Assembly: GCF_024979235.1 (NCBI RefSeq)
Contig: NZ_JANLCM010000001.1
Coordinates: 1,550,001 to 1,614,000 of the forward strand
Direction of reading: 5' to 3'
Length of the DNA stretch: 64,000 nt
From: Herbiconiux aconitum
Lineage (GTDB): Bacteria; Actinomycetota; Actinomycetes; Actinomycetales; Microbacteriaceae
Position 1 is the stretch's first letter, and each line of letters starts with the position of its first letter. Under the pieces are notes generated by a model. It was not told the DNA's origin and searched no databases. It saw nothing but the letters and a program-made list of their open reading frames with translations. Positions 49,433-57,427 of this stretch are shown here, piece after piece. Both the position numbers and the translations under genes were made by a program.

Positions 49433-50909
49433 CCGACCGGCGACCGGGCGGCGTGAGCTGCAGCATCCGCCGCCCGCCCGCCCGCGACAGAATGCGCGGA
49501 GGTGGCGTGAGTACCGCAGGGCCACCGTCGCCACCATCGCGGTGCTCGCGCTCGGCGCCGCCGGGCTCGGCTTCGCCGCTGTGCTGCGCGGCCCGAAGCT
49601 CGACTCGGCATCGGTCAATCTCTCCGCCGTCATCTCCCGCGACGCGCAGAAACTCGTGCTGCACGCCGACCAGCCGCTCGTCGGAGTGAACCCGGAGCAG
49701 GTGTCGATCACCCCCTCGGCGCCCTTCGACGTGTCCAGCGACGGCTCCGACGTCACCCTGACCTTCGCCGGCATGCTCGACTACGCCACCGACTACCGCG
49801 TTCGGGTCGACGGCGCCGAAGGGGCGTCGACGGGGCTCTCGGGTGCGCTGGACTACTCCTTCGAGACGCCTGACCCCGAGGTGTACACGCTCCTGCGCCA
49901 GGGTGGGGCGGCGGCCGCCGATCGGCCCCCCGACCAGATCTTGCGCTCGGGGGTGGCGGGCGGAGCGGATGCCCGCAGCGACGTCGTGTTCGAAGCGCCG
50001 CGCATCCAGCAATTCGCCGTGGCCGGCTCGGCGCTCGCCGCCGTGGTGGTGGGCGACGACGGCGGCACCGCGCTCGAGCTCTCGGTCGATGGCGGCGCCG
50101 CGGCCGACGTGCACACCCCGGCCGGCGGGCGCATCCAGAACCTCCACGCGTCGCCGAGCGCCCACCTCTTCGGGTTCACCGTGAACGGTGGAACAGTGGA
50201 GGGGGATGCCTCGGACCGGGTGTACCAGAACGCACTCTTCGTCGTCGATCCGTTCTCCACCTCGGGTCGTGCCGAGGAGGTGACCGGATTCTCGGGCGAG
50301 CCCCTGCGGGTCGTGGACTGGGAGTTCGTGCCCGGCACGTCGTCGCTGGTGGCGCAGGGCACGGATCAGCAGCTCTACCTGATCGATGCGCTCGCCGGCT
50401 CCGACGCCGAACCGACCCCGCTCGGCCGCCATGCGGCAATGCTGGGCTTTCTTCCCGGAGGGGTTCAGCTGATCGTCGGCGACGGTGAGACGACCTCCAC
50501 CATCGACCTCGCCACCGGGGCCGAGCAGCCTCTCGACCGCTCCCTTCCCGACGTCGATCCCGCCTACTACCCGAAGAAGATCGTGACGCTCGCAGGGAGT
50601 CTCACGATCGGGCAGTACGACGACGTCGATTACAGCGAAGCGAGCCCCGTCGTGGGGTCGGTCATCGTGGCCTCGGACGCCGGTGGCTCCCGAGAGCTCT
50701 ACCGCCCACCGGTGGCCGGATCGCGGGTTCGCGACTTCTGCGTGTCACCGAACGGGCAGTACTTGGCCGTGGAGACGATCCCGTCGGACGGCGTCAGTGA
50801 CGGCTACGCCCTGCCCGGATACTCGGGCATGACGACGTCGCTGGTCGACATCCGCACCGGTGCGAGCACCCGCGGTGTGCCCGGGTTCCTCCCCGACTGG
50901 TGCAGCTGA
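49422..50909 (+). CDS. Membrane-anchored extracytoplasmic protein of unknown function in the zinc operon
   Basis: ATG 49422 overlaps the upstream gene by 11 bp, so the protein is made with the zinc module. The 495 residues comprise a basic N terminus, one helix (ATVATIAVLALGAAGLGFAAVL, ~35-56) and a long extracytoplasmic part. Residues ~60-150 look like an Ig/Big-type beta domain (LVLHADQPLVGVNPEQVSITPSAPFDVSSDGSDVTLTF). The rest has repeated beta-strand patterns of a WD/PQQ-like propeller (PSAHLFGFTV, GTSSLVAQGTDQQLYLID, CVSPNGQYLAVE). No catalytic motif or His-rich segment is seen. It may be a surface sensor or scaffold. Confidence 0.72.
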   Translation: MSTDRPATGRRELQHPPPARPRQNARRWREYRRATVATIAVLALGAAGLGFAAVLRGPKLDSASVNLSAVISRDAQKLVLHADQPLVGVNPEQVSITPSAPFDVSSDGSDVTLTFAGMLDYATDYRVRVDGAEGASTGLSGALDYSFETPDPEVYTLLRQGGAAAADRPPDQILRSGVAGGADARSDVVFEAPRIQQFAVAGSALAAVVVGDDGGTALELSVDGGAAADVHTPAGGRIQNLHASPSAHLFGFTVNGGTVEGDASDRVYQNALFVVDPFSTSGRAEEVTGFSGEPLRVVDWEFVPGTSSLVAQGTDQQLYLIDALAGSDAEPTPLGRHAAMLGFLPGGVQLIVGDGETTSTIDLATGAEQPLDRSLPDVDPAYYPKKIVTLAGSLTIGQYDDVDYSEASPVVGSVIVASDAGGSRELYRPPVAGSRVRDFCVSPNGQYLAVETIPSDGVSDGYALPGYSGMTTSLVDIRTGASTRGVPGFLPDWCS

Positions 50910-50912
50910 GCG

Positions 50913-51755
50913 TCATCGGGCGGCGGGTCGAGCCCGAAGAACGGTGGCGGTGCGGATCATCACCGTCACCACCACGACCGCGATCGCCGTGGTGATGGCG
51001 ACGGATGCGACGAGCGGCGACACGAGCTCGCCCGAGATGCGGGAGACGGCCACCCACACCAGTCCCCAGGCCAGGGCTGCGGACGGCGCCAGCCGCCCGC
51101 CCCCGAAGACGGCGAGGGCGAGGCCTGCGAGACCGGCGACGATCACGATGGCCGAGCCCCAGACATCCGGAGACCCGCCGAAGCCGTCGAAACCGGCGAC
51201 CATCAGGGCAGAGGTGAGGTTCGCGGCGGTGGCCACGCAGACCCAGCCGAGGTAGAGCCCCACCGTGCCGTCGACCACGATCGACTCGACCCAAGATTGG
51301 CCGCGTCGGCGGGTGCGCACGACGAGCACGAAGGTCACGAGGAGGGCTGCGAGCAGCACCACGATCACGACGGCGCTGACGGCGAGCAGGCCCGCCTGCA
51401 CGCTGAGAATCCAGGCCGCGTTCAGCAGCAAGGTGACGGCGATCGGGTAGCCCAGCCGGCGCTGGCGTGCGCTCGCCGTCTGACGGGGGAGGAACTGCCA
51501 GACCGCGTAGGCGAGGAGGCCTGTGTAGATGACGCTCCAGATCGAGAAGGCGGGGCCGGCGGGGGCGATGAGGGTCGCGTCGGCGCTCAGGGCTCCGCCC
51601 GCGGCATCCTGGATCGGTGTGCCGCCGGCCGCGCCCGATCCGATGAACGAGCCGATCACGGCGATCACGGCGCTCGCCGCGACCACCACCTGGCGCACAC
51701 GGTCGGCCCTGATCGGGTTCGTCGTCGTCGTGGCGGCGGTCGTGGAGTCGGTCAT
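50913..51755 (-). CDS. TspO/MBR-related membrane protein
   Basis: ATG 51755 has GAGGAGAG upstream. The 280-residue protein has about seven to eight helices and resembles the enlarged tryptophan-rich sensory proteins: IAPAGPAFSIWSVIYTGLLAYAVWQFLP, LLLNAAWILSVQAGLL, GTVGLYLGWVCVATAANLTSAL and AWGLVWVAVSR. TspO relatives bind porphyrins or other hydrophobic ligands; the longer bacterial type is uncharacterised. It ends 3 bp from the convergent zinc-operon gene. An AT-richer stretch with partial palindromes lies before it. Confidence 0.75.
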   Translation of the reverse strand: MTDSTTAATTTTNPIRADRVRQVVVAASAVIAVIGSFIGSGAAGGTPIQDAAGGALSADATLIAPAGPAFSIWSVIYTGLLAYAVWQFLPRQTASARQRRLGYPIAVTLLLNAAWILSVQAGLLAVSAVVIVVLLAALLVTFVLVVRTRRRGQSWVESIVVDGTVGLYLGWVCVATAANLTSALMVAGFDGFGGSPDVWGSAIVIVAGLAGLALAVFGGGRLAPSAALAWGLVWVAVSRISGELVSPLVASVAITTAIAVVVVTVMIRTATVLRARPAAR

Positions 51756-51885
51756 CGCTCTCTCCTCGCGTTCAGTGCATCGCAATTCGTTCGAATTCGC
51801 TAACCAGCTTAGTTACCTTGTCGGCTAGGCGCTCGTGAACTGACGGGGCCGCTCGCTGTCTCTCCGCCGCCGTGAACGGACGCGC

Positions 51886-52632
51886 TCAGGTGGCGTTCCA
51901 GAGTGCGCGGTAGTAGCGCATTCGCTCGGAGTCGGGAGCGATGCCGTAGGCCTCGAGGAAAGCGGTCTCGTAGCCGGGGCCGTAGTTCCATTCCGTGCTC
52001 CAGGCCGAGACCGCGATGTCGGCCCAGCGGTCGGCGACGCCGAGCGATCCGAGGTCGACGTGGCCGGTGACGACGCCGTTCGCGTCGAGCAGGGTGTTCG
52101 GCGCGCAGGCATCGCCGTGGCAGACGACGAGGCGGTCGACGGGCGGCGCGGGATCGACCCCTGCATCGACCGAGATCTGCTCGGCCGTAAGCCGGTCGGC
52201 GACCGACCAGGAGAACGGGCAGGCGTCGACGGGGAGCGTGTCGTGGAGCATTCGGAGCCCCCGCGCGACGCCCCGCACGGCGAGCAGCTTCCGCTCGGAC
52301 GAACTCTGAAACGACGCGCTCATGGCGCTGGCTCCAGGCAGACCTGCGGTGAGCATCCAGTCGCCGTCGGTGTCCGAGCCGAAGGAGAGCACGCGAGGCA
52401 CGGCCGCGAAGGCGCCGGCCCACTCAAGTCGCACGCGCTCGGCGCCGAGGTCGAGGCCTGAGCCGACCGGCGCCCACTTCGCGAAGCGGCGAGAGGAGTC
52501 GGCCGCGGTGAGTTCGAAGGTCAGGCCGCCGAGCGAGTTGAGCCAGACGGCGCGGATGCGGTCGTCGCCCGCCAGCGCGCGGATCGCCGCCGGCACGGGC
52601 GGCGGCGCGGCGGGCGGCCCAGCGATCTCCAC
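51886..52632 (-). CDS. Aminoglycoside 3'-phosphotransferase-like kinase
   Basis: A 248-residue APH-fold protein. The catalytic loop is VVCHGDACAPNTLLD (HGDxxxxN) and the metal-binding segment GHVDLGSLGVADRWADIAV, both characteristic of APH(3')-type enzymes, followed by the C-terminal YGIAPDSERMRYYRALW. The N-lobe has a shortened Gly-rich region (NSLGGLTFEL) and Lys in RFAKWAP. It could phosphorylate an aminoglycoside or another hydroxylated metabolite with ATP; chromosomal actinobacterial homologues often have no proven resistance role. A family B palindrome lies upstream of its start. Confidence 0.85.
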   Translation of the reverse strand: MEIAGPPAAPPPVPAAIRALAGDDRIRAVWLNSLGGLTFELTAADSSRRFAKWAPVGSGLDLGAERVRLEWAGAFAAVPRVLSFGSDTDGDWMLTAGLPGASAMSASFQSSSERKLLAVRGVARGLRMLHDTLPVDACPFSWSVADRLTAEQISVDAGVDPAPPVDRLVVCHGDACAPNTLLDANGVVTGHVDLGSLGVADRWADIAVSAWSTEWNYGPGYETAFLEAYGIAPDSERMRYYRALWNAT

Positions 52633-52668
52633 GCGGCCAGTCTGTCAGTGCGTCGGGGCGCCCAGCGT

Positions 52669-52740
52669 CGTTTTCGGGAGGAGGAGAAACGAACGACCCC
52701 CGTATACGACCCTCGTTGCCATCTCCTCCTCCCGAAAATG
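52669..52740. repeat. Family B palindromic element, copy 2
   Basis: 17-bp perfect arms (52671-52687 and 52722-52738) around a 34-nt loop, with GAACGAC and the same internal spacing as the other copies. It lies in the 224-bp gap upstream of the APH-like start and downstream of the alcohol dehydrogenase stop. The rest of the gap shows nothing recognisable. Confidence 0.88.
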
Positions 52741-52856
52741 CACGCGCGCCCGAACGCTGGCGGTGGCGCCTGGGGTGGTCGCAGAGGGAGAGGGGGGCGC
52801 GGGTGCGGGGGATGCGGGCATGTGGTGGCGCGCCGGCTACCCGTGCCGCGGACGTC

Positions 52857-53870
52857 TTAGCGCGCCAAGTCGACCAGCACCTTCGGCGCACCCGACGACT
52901 TCATCGGCCGCGCCCCGCTGAGCGCGGCGGCCACCTCGTCGAGGCCGATGATCCGCGAGATCAAAGGGAGCGGATCGACCCGCCCACTCGCGTACGCGTC
53001 GATGGTCGCCTGGATGCCGGCCGAGCCGCCGAGGATGCCGACGACGGTCACATCCTTCCGCCCCACGACGCGCGAATCGATCAGACTCGGCTCGCCGGAG
53101 ATGCCCACCAGCACGACGCGGCCCCCGGGTTCGACCACATCGACCGCGAACTGCGGCATCGAAGCGGCGTTCGTGGCGTCGATCACGGCATCCCAGGTCA
53201 GTGCAGGTAAGGCGTCCTGCGTCCAGGCGCCCGTGACGCCGAGCGATCGCGCGAGCTCGAGGGCCTCGCGGTCGCGGCCCAGCACGTGTACCTCGGCCCC
53301 CTCGGCCCGCGCGAACAGGGCGCTGAGCAGCCCGATCGTGCCGGTGCCGAGCACGAGCACCCGTGATCCTTCGTGCACCCCGGCGGTGTGCACGCTGCGC
53401 CAGGCGTTCGCCCCGGGCTCCACCATCGCTCCCAGCTCCGCGGTCACGGCGTCGGGCAGTTCGTACAACGCGGCCACGGGCACGAGCAGCCGCTCGGCAA
53501 GGGCGCCGGGCCAGTTGCCCCGCACGCCGATCTCGAACCGCTCGGCGCAGAGATGATGCCGGCCGTCGAGGCAGCGCTCGCATCGGCCGCAGCCGAGCAT
53601 CGTGTCACCGGTCACCCGTTTGCCGAGCCACGCGGGGTCGACGCCTTCTCCGACCTCGATCACCCGGCCGTCCCACTCGTGGCCGAGCCGGAGGGGGAAC
53701 GAGAGATCGAGTTGAGCGAGACGTGCTGGGTCTCCAGCGAACAGCGAGACGTCGGTGCCGCAGATGCCGACGTGATCGATGCCGACCACCACCTGCCCGG
53801 ATCGGGGTTGGGGCGGGGTGACGTCGTCGACGGAACCGGTGGCAGCAGAGGTGACGAGGAAGGCCTTCAT
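52857..53870 (-). CDS. Zinc-dependent medium-chain alcohol dehydrogenase
   Basis: ATG 53870 gives 337 residues. Catalytic zinc ligands are Cys in GICGTDVSLF and His-Glu in LRLGHEWDGRVIEVG. The structural zinc site is GCGRCERCLDGRHHLC, complete with four Cys. The Rossmann motif VLVLGTGTIGLLSALFARAEGAEVHVLGRD favours NADP or NAD(H). It belongs to the threonine/sorbitol dehydrogenase-like branch and should oxidise a polyol or secondary alcohol. No associated sugar genes lie beside it. Confidence 0.9.
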   Translation of the reverse strand: MKAFLVTSAATGSVDDVTPPQPRSGQVVVGIDHVGICGTDVSLFAGDPARLAQLDLSFPLRLGHEWDGRVIEVGEGVDPAWLGKRVTGDTMLGCGRCERCLDGRHHLCAERFEIGVRGNWPGALAERLLVPVAALYELPDAVTAELGAMVEPGANAWRSVHTAGVHEGSRVLVLGTGTIGLLSALFARAEGAEVHVLGRDREALELARSLGVTGAWTQDALPALTWDAVIDATNAASMPQFAVDVVEPGGRVVLVGISGEPSLIDSRVVGRKDVTVVGILGGSAGIQATIDAYASGRVDPLPLISRIIGLDEVAAALSGARPMKSSGAPKVLVDLAR

Positions 53871-53898
53871 GCTGTCACTGTAGACACCCTGCCCTGAA

Positions 53899-53930
53899 GC
53901 AGGCGAGCAGGCGAGCAGGCGAGCAGACGA
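53899..53930. repeat. Four 8-bp tandem repeats
   Basis: gcaggcga is repeated three times (53899-53922), followed by gcagacga (53923-53930), between the ADH start and the ctaF stop. Confidence 0.85.
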
Positions 53931-53935
53931 GCGCG

Positions 53936-54352
53936 TCAGCGGGCGAAGTAGCCGCGGTAGTACTCGAACACCCAGCCCACCACCGAGATGAGGAGGAAGG
54001 CAGCGCCGATGAAACAGATCCAGAATCCGACGGCGAGTCCGAGCATCAGGAGGGCGGCCGAACCCGCGAGCATGATGGGCCACCAGCTCCACGGGCTGTA
54101 GAACCCCATCTCCGGATCGCCCTCGTCGATTTCGCCGTCGAGGCGGTCTTCGGGCAGTTCGCCGTGTTCGGCGGAATGCGCCCGGGTGAGATAGAAGGCA
54201 AGGAAGATCGAAGCGATTGCGGCCAGGGAGAGCCCAACAGTGCCCGCCCATTCCACGGCACCGTTCGAGACCAGGTTCCACACGATGTAGGCGACGGCCA
54301 CCACCACGAAGAACGCTGCAAGAATCCACCACAGCACAGCATTGACGCGCAT
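53936..54352 (-). CDS. ctaF: Cytochrome c oxidase subunit 4 (CtaF-type)
   Basis: ATG 54352 gives 138 residues. The protein has two helices at the N terminus (LWWILAAFFVVVAVAYIVWNLV and a second ending AFYLTRAH), a hydrophilic loop with LPEDRLDGEIDEGDPEMGFYSPWSWWPIMLAG, the CtaF hallmark, and two further helices ending VVGWVFEYYRGYFAR. It is the small actinobacterial subunit of the aa3 oxidase in the cytochrome bcc-aa3 supercomplex. The usual neighbours ctaC and ctaD are not in the window, so this is an isolated or second copy. Confidence 0.9.
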   Translation of the reverse strand: MRVNAVLWWILAAFFVVVAVAYIVWNLVSNGAVEWAGTVGLSLAAIASIFLAFYLTRAHSAEHGELPEDRLDGEIDEGDPEMGFYSPWSWWPIMLAGSAALLMLGLAVGFWICFIGAAFLLISVVGWVFEYYRGYFAR

Positions 54353-54434
54353 GAGAATTGCCGCCTTCCCGACCACTTCGTCTGCATATCTGGCACCAAG
54401 GGTCCTCCTCCTCGGCCGCCGTGACAAGAGGGTG

Positions 54435-54447
54435 ATACTTTTGGTAT
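54435..54447 (+). promoter_or_regulatory. Small palindrome before the HTH/zeta-like pair
   Basis: ATAC-N5-GTAT lies 16 bp upstream of ATG 54463, within the divergent region shared with ctaF. It could be the binding site of the HTH protein encoded next. Confidence 0.3.
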
Positions 54448-54462
54448 GGAAAGGTGCGTCTG

Positions 54463-54918
54463 ATGACTCCGGAACTCCTGGCTCTGCCCGCCGTGCGGCG
54501 TGCGCTGCTGTCGCGCAGCCAGAAAGAACTCGCCGACCTCCACCTCCGGCGCGACATCCTGCGCCTCGACGACGAAGGTCTCTCGCAGCGCACCATCGCC
54601 GAACTCGTCGGTCTCTCCCAGCCCGAGGTGTCGCGGCGGCTGAAGCGCCGTCGACTCGCGTCGTTCGAGGAATCACCGCGCGAGATCATCCTGCACCGAG
54701 CGGTCGGAGACTGCACCGACGAGCAGATGATGGAGCAGTTGCTGGCGATGACGATGACCTCCTCTCCGCCGTCGGCCGGTGCTGCCCACGATGGCGGCGT
54801 GTCGGCATCCGGCAACGCGGCGCAGCTCGGGCAGGCGTTCCAGGACGGTCTGCTGACGGAGGTGGAGTACGACCAGCTGCGGGAGCGGGTGCGAACGGTC
54901 GCCACCGGGCGATCGTGA
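54463..54918 (+). CDS. Helix-turn-helix protein, putative antitoxin/regulator of the zeta-like gene
   Basis: ATG 54463 has AAAGG eight bases upstream; GTG 54454 is an alternative. The 151-residue protein has a helical N terminus (ALLSRSQKELADLHLRRDILRL) and a helix-turn-helix LSQRTIAELVGLSQPEVSRRLKRRR (about 44-68). The middle is Ser/Gly-rich and the C terminus has an amphipathic helix (LTEVEYDQLRERVRTVA). It overlaps the zeta-like P-loop gene by 4 bp (GTGA). By analogy with toxin-antitoxin operons it may neutralise that kinase and repress the promoter; this is inference, as it has no epsilon-antitoxin homology. Confidence 0.7.
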   Translation: MTPELLALPAVRRALLSRSQKELADLHLRRDILRLDDEGLSQRTIAELVGLSQPEVSRRLKRRRLASFEESPREIILHRAVGDCTDEQMMEQLLAMTMTSSPPSAGAAHDGGVSASGNAAQLGQAFQDGLLTEVEYDQLRERVRTVATGRS

Positions 54919-55793
54919 GCGCCGACGTCGTCGCAGCCGAGCTCTCGCTGCGCCTCGAACGGGCGGGACTCTCCGACCCGTGGACGGAAGCGGCCGGAGG
55001 TACGACGCGCACGCTCTTCTCCACCGACGGCGAGCTGTACGAGCCCGCGCGGTTGCGCTTCCACGACGACCTGATCGACGCCGCCCTCGCCGAGATGCAA
55101 CCCGAGCAGAGCGGGCCGTTGACCGCAGTCATCACGGCCGGGCCGCCCGGTGCAGGAAAGACCACGGCGATCGCCAGCCGAGCCGACCTCGTCGGCTACC
55201 GGCACATCGACGCCGACGCCTTCAAAGACGCCTTGCTCATCGAGTCGCGCGACAGCGGACGCCTCGACGAATGGATGGCGCAGCGGCTCTCCGACGGGCG
55301 CCCCGTCTCGGTGCGTGAACTGTCCGCTTTCGTGCATGCCGAGTCGACCGCGGTGGCGAACCGGATGCGCCAACGCAGTCTCCAGCACCAGGAGAACGTG
55401 GTCATCCTGGGCACCCTCTCGAGCACCGAGCACCTCGAGACGCTGCTCGGCGACCTCGACGAGCACGGCTACGAGGCGCTCGTCGTGCTGCGAGCGGAGG
55501 TGCCGGCGGGAACCGCGGTGCGACGCTCGACCGATCGCTGGTGGACCGACCGATGCGAGGTGCGCTCCGGTCTCGGGGGGCGGTTCGTGCCGCCGCTGGT
55601 CATTCGCGAGCTGTATCCGTCGCCGTCGGCCACATCGGCGGCCTCGCGGTGCTCGGTGAATGCCGAGGCGTTGCGGCGGCGCGCGGAGGACTACGGCTGG
55701 GAGGTGACCCTGGTCGACGCGGTCGAAGTCGTGGATGAGGTCGGTGGTGCAGATGGGTCGGATGAGGCTGACGCGGCTGCCATGATGGACTGA
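54915..55793 (+). CDS. Zeta-toxin-like P-loop kinase
   Basis: GTG 54915 overlaps the HTH gene stop. The 292-residue protein has Walker A GPPGAGKTT (~76-84), then YRHIDADAFKDALL with the Asp pair expected to bind substrate and Mg, a helical region (SAFVHAESTAVANRMRQRSLQHQENVVILGT) and the arginine-rich RRSTDRWWTDRCEVRSGLGGRF. These features match zeta toxins, which phosphorylate UDP-N-acetylglucosamine and block wall synthesis, and related small kinases. Only its coupling to a DNA-binding protein argues for a toxin. Confidence 0.8.
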   Translation: MSADVVAAELSLRLERAGLSDPWTEAAGGTTRTLFSTDGELYEPARLRFHDDLIDAALAEMQPEQSGPLTAVITAGPPGAGKTTAIASRADLVGYRHIDADAFKDALLIESRDSGRLDEWMAQRLSDGRPVSVRELSAFVHAESTAVANRMRQRSLQHQENVVILGTLSSTEHLETLLGDLDEHGYEALVVLRAEVPAGTAVRRSTDRWWTDRCEVRSGLGGRFVPPLVIRELYPSPSATSAASRCSVNAEALRRRAEDYGWEVTLVDAVEVVDEVGGADGSDEADAAAMMD

Positions 55794-55815
55794 CGACACG
55801 AGGGGGAACGCGAAC

Positions 55816-56673
55816 ATGGTCAGCGCCGAGCAGGTCACCGATCCGATTGCGTTCCACGCCGAAGGGGCGGTCTGGTCAAACGCCTGGGGCGGCCTGAAAT
55901 GGGTGGACATGATGCGGGGCGACGTGCTCACGCTCGGCGCCGACGGGTCGGTCGACCGGATGCCGACGGGTTCGACCGTCGCCGCGATGGTGCGCCCCCG
56001 GGTCGACGGCGGGTTCGTTGTGGTGACCGAGCGCGAGTTCACGCTCTGGGATGCCGACGGGCGCCGCGAGTGGGCCGGCGAACCCCTGTGGGAGGCGAGT
56101 GCGGGCATCCGGTTCAACGAGGGCGGATGCGACCCGGAAGGGCGGCTGCTCTGCGGATCGATGTCGTACGAGCAGACGCCCGGCGCAGGAACGGTGTGGA
56201 GGTTCGACGCGGAGCGGACGGCCGAGCGGGTGTTCGGCGACGTGACCATCTCGAACGGACTCGGCTTCACCGGTGACGACTCGCGCATGTACTACGTCGA
56301 CTCGCGCACCCGGCGCATCGACGTGTTCGATTACGTCGACGGGGTGCTGCTCGATCGGCGGCCGTTCGTGCACGTGGAGGAGGGGGCCGGCGACCCCGAC
56401 GGTCTCTGGGTCGATGCGGAGGACGGCGTCTGGGTGGCGCTGTACGGGGGATCAGCGGTGCACCATTACGACGCATCCGGAACGCTGACGGATGTCGTGG
56501 AGCTGCCGGTCTCGAAGATCACCTCGTGCACCTTCGGCGGGCCCGACCTCAGCACCCTCTACATCACGACCTCGCGTGAAGGGCTCGCCGATGACGAGCA
56601 GCCGCTCGCGGGCTCGGTGTTCGCCGCACCCGCCGGTGTGCGCGGCACGGTTGTGCGCCCCTTCGCGGGCTGA
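55816..56673 (+). CDS. SMP-30/gluconolactonase-type beta-propeller
   Basis: A 285-residue protein with the six-bladed propeller patterns of SMP-30/LRE enzymes: metal-ligand Glu in FHAEGAVWSNAWGGLKWVDM, RFNEGGCDPEGRLLCGSM, TISNGLGFTGDDSRMYYVDS with the Asn/Asp ligands, and GDPDGLWVDAEDGVWVALYGG. It should be a metal-dependent lactonase acting on a sugar lactone. No signal peptide is present. It follows the zeta-like gene by 22 bp and may be co-transcribed, without obvious functional connection. Confidence 0.9.
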   Translation: MVSAEQVTDPIAFHAEGAVWSNAWGGLKWVDMMRGDVLTLGADGSVDRMPTGSTVAAMVRPRVDGGFVVVTEREFTLWDADGRREWAGEPLWEASAGIRFNEGGCDPEGRLLCGSMSYEQTPGAGTVWRFDAERTAERVFGDVTISNGLGFTGDDSRMYYVDSRTRRIDVFDYVDGVLLDRRPFVHVEEGAGDPDGLWVDAEDGVWVALYGGSAVHHYDASGTLTDVVELPVSKITSCTFGGPDLSTLYITTSREGLADDEQPLAGSVFAAPAGVRGTVVRPFAG

Positions 56674-56681
56674 GCGCCCGG

Positions 56682-57392
56682 CTAGACCGCGATCGGCTCG
56701 ATCAGCGTGGGGTCGTCTTTGGCCACCGAGGTGTCGCGCACGTTGTTCACGCGCTTCGAGACCGGGTAGGTGGTGATGGTGCTCGCCACGGCGAGCGAGG
56801 AGCGGTCGAGCATGGCCACGAGCCCCTCTTTGGCGGAGGTCTCCTCGACTTTGATCGGCTCGGTCCACGCATCCCACGTGTCCGGCGTGAGGAACACCGG
56901 CATGCGGTCGTGCACCTCGCCGGAGGCATCCGCGGCTTCGCGGGTGATGATGGTGAACGAGAGCGCCCAGCCATCGGTCTCCTTCTTCAGCTCGTAGAGC
57001 CCGGCGGCCGCCAGGATGCTCTCGGGCGCGTGGATGTAGTGCGGCTGCTTGCCGGTCGGCGTCGCCTCCCACTCGAAGTAACCGTTCATCGGCACGATGC
57101 AGCGGCGCTGGGCGAAGGCGTTGCGGAACAACCCGTTCGTGGCCACGCTTTCAAGTCGCGCGTTGATCGGCGCCGGACCGCCCTGCTTCGCCCACGCCGG
57201 TCGCAGCCCCCAGGAGGCCGAGTCGATCTCGCGCACGAGCTCGCCTTCGATGAGGCGCTCGCGCACGATCGGCGAGGTCTCGGTGGGCGCCACGTTGTAC
57301 GACGGACGCCAGTCTTCGAGCTTGCCGCCTCGCGCCACGAACTCGGTGATGAGTTCATCCGTCTCGGCGCTCATCGTGAATCGGCCGCACAT
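56682..57392 (-). CDS. SOS-response-associated peptidase (SRAP/HMCES-YedK family)
   Basis: A 236-residue protein with all SRAP hallmarks: the N-terminal MCGRFTMS with catalytic Cys2 exposed after Met removal, YNVAPTETSP, WGLRPAWAKQGGPAPINARLESV, RRCIVPMNGYFEWEA with the conserved Glu, and HDRMPVFL with the active His. The family crosslinks covalently to abasic sites in single-stranded DNA through Cys2 and protects them. No LexA box was found upstream. It lies convergent with the lactonase-like gene. Confidence 0.93.
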   Translation of the reverse strand: MCGRFTMSAETDELITEFVARGGKLEDWRPSYNVAPTETSPIVRERLIEGELVREIDSASWGLRPAWAKQGGPAPINARLESVATNGLFRNAFAQRRCIVPMNGYFEWEATPTGKQPHYIHAPESILAAAGLYELKKETDGWALSFTIITREAADASGEVHDRMPVFLTPDTWDAWTEPIKVEETSAKEGLVAMLDRSSLAVASTITTYPVSKRVNNVRDTSVAKDDPTLIEPIAV

Positions 57393-57427
57393 TGTGCACC
57401 GTCCTCTCGCTCCGGTGTTCTTCTACG

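Noticed and set aside
51886..52632. The APH-like gene as part of a resistance island.
   Set aside because: Its codon use matches the neighbours, there is no mobile element nearby and the flanking genes are ordinary chromosomal types.
52857..56288. A minus-strand reading frame of over 1100 codons runs through the alcohol dehydrogenase and the genes before it.
   Set aside because: Only the last 337 codons match a protein family. The rest is antisense to well-supported plus-strand genes (zeta-like, lactonase-like) and open only because stop codons are rare in GC-rich DNA.
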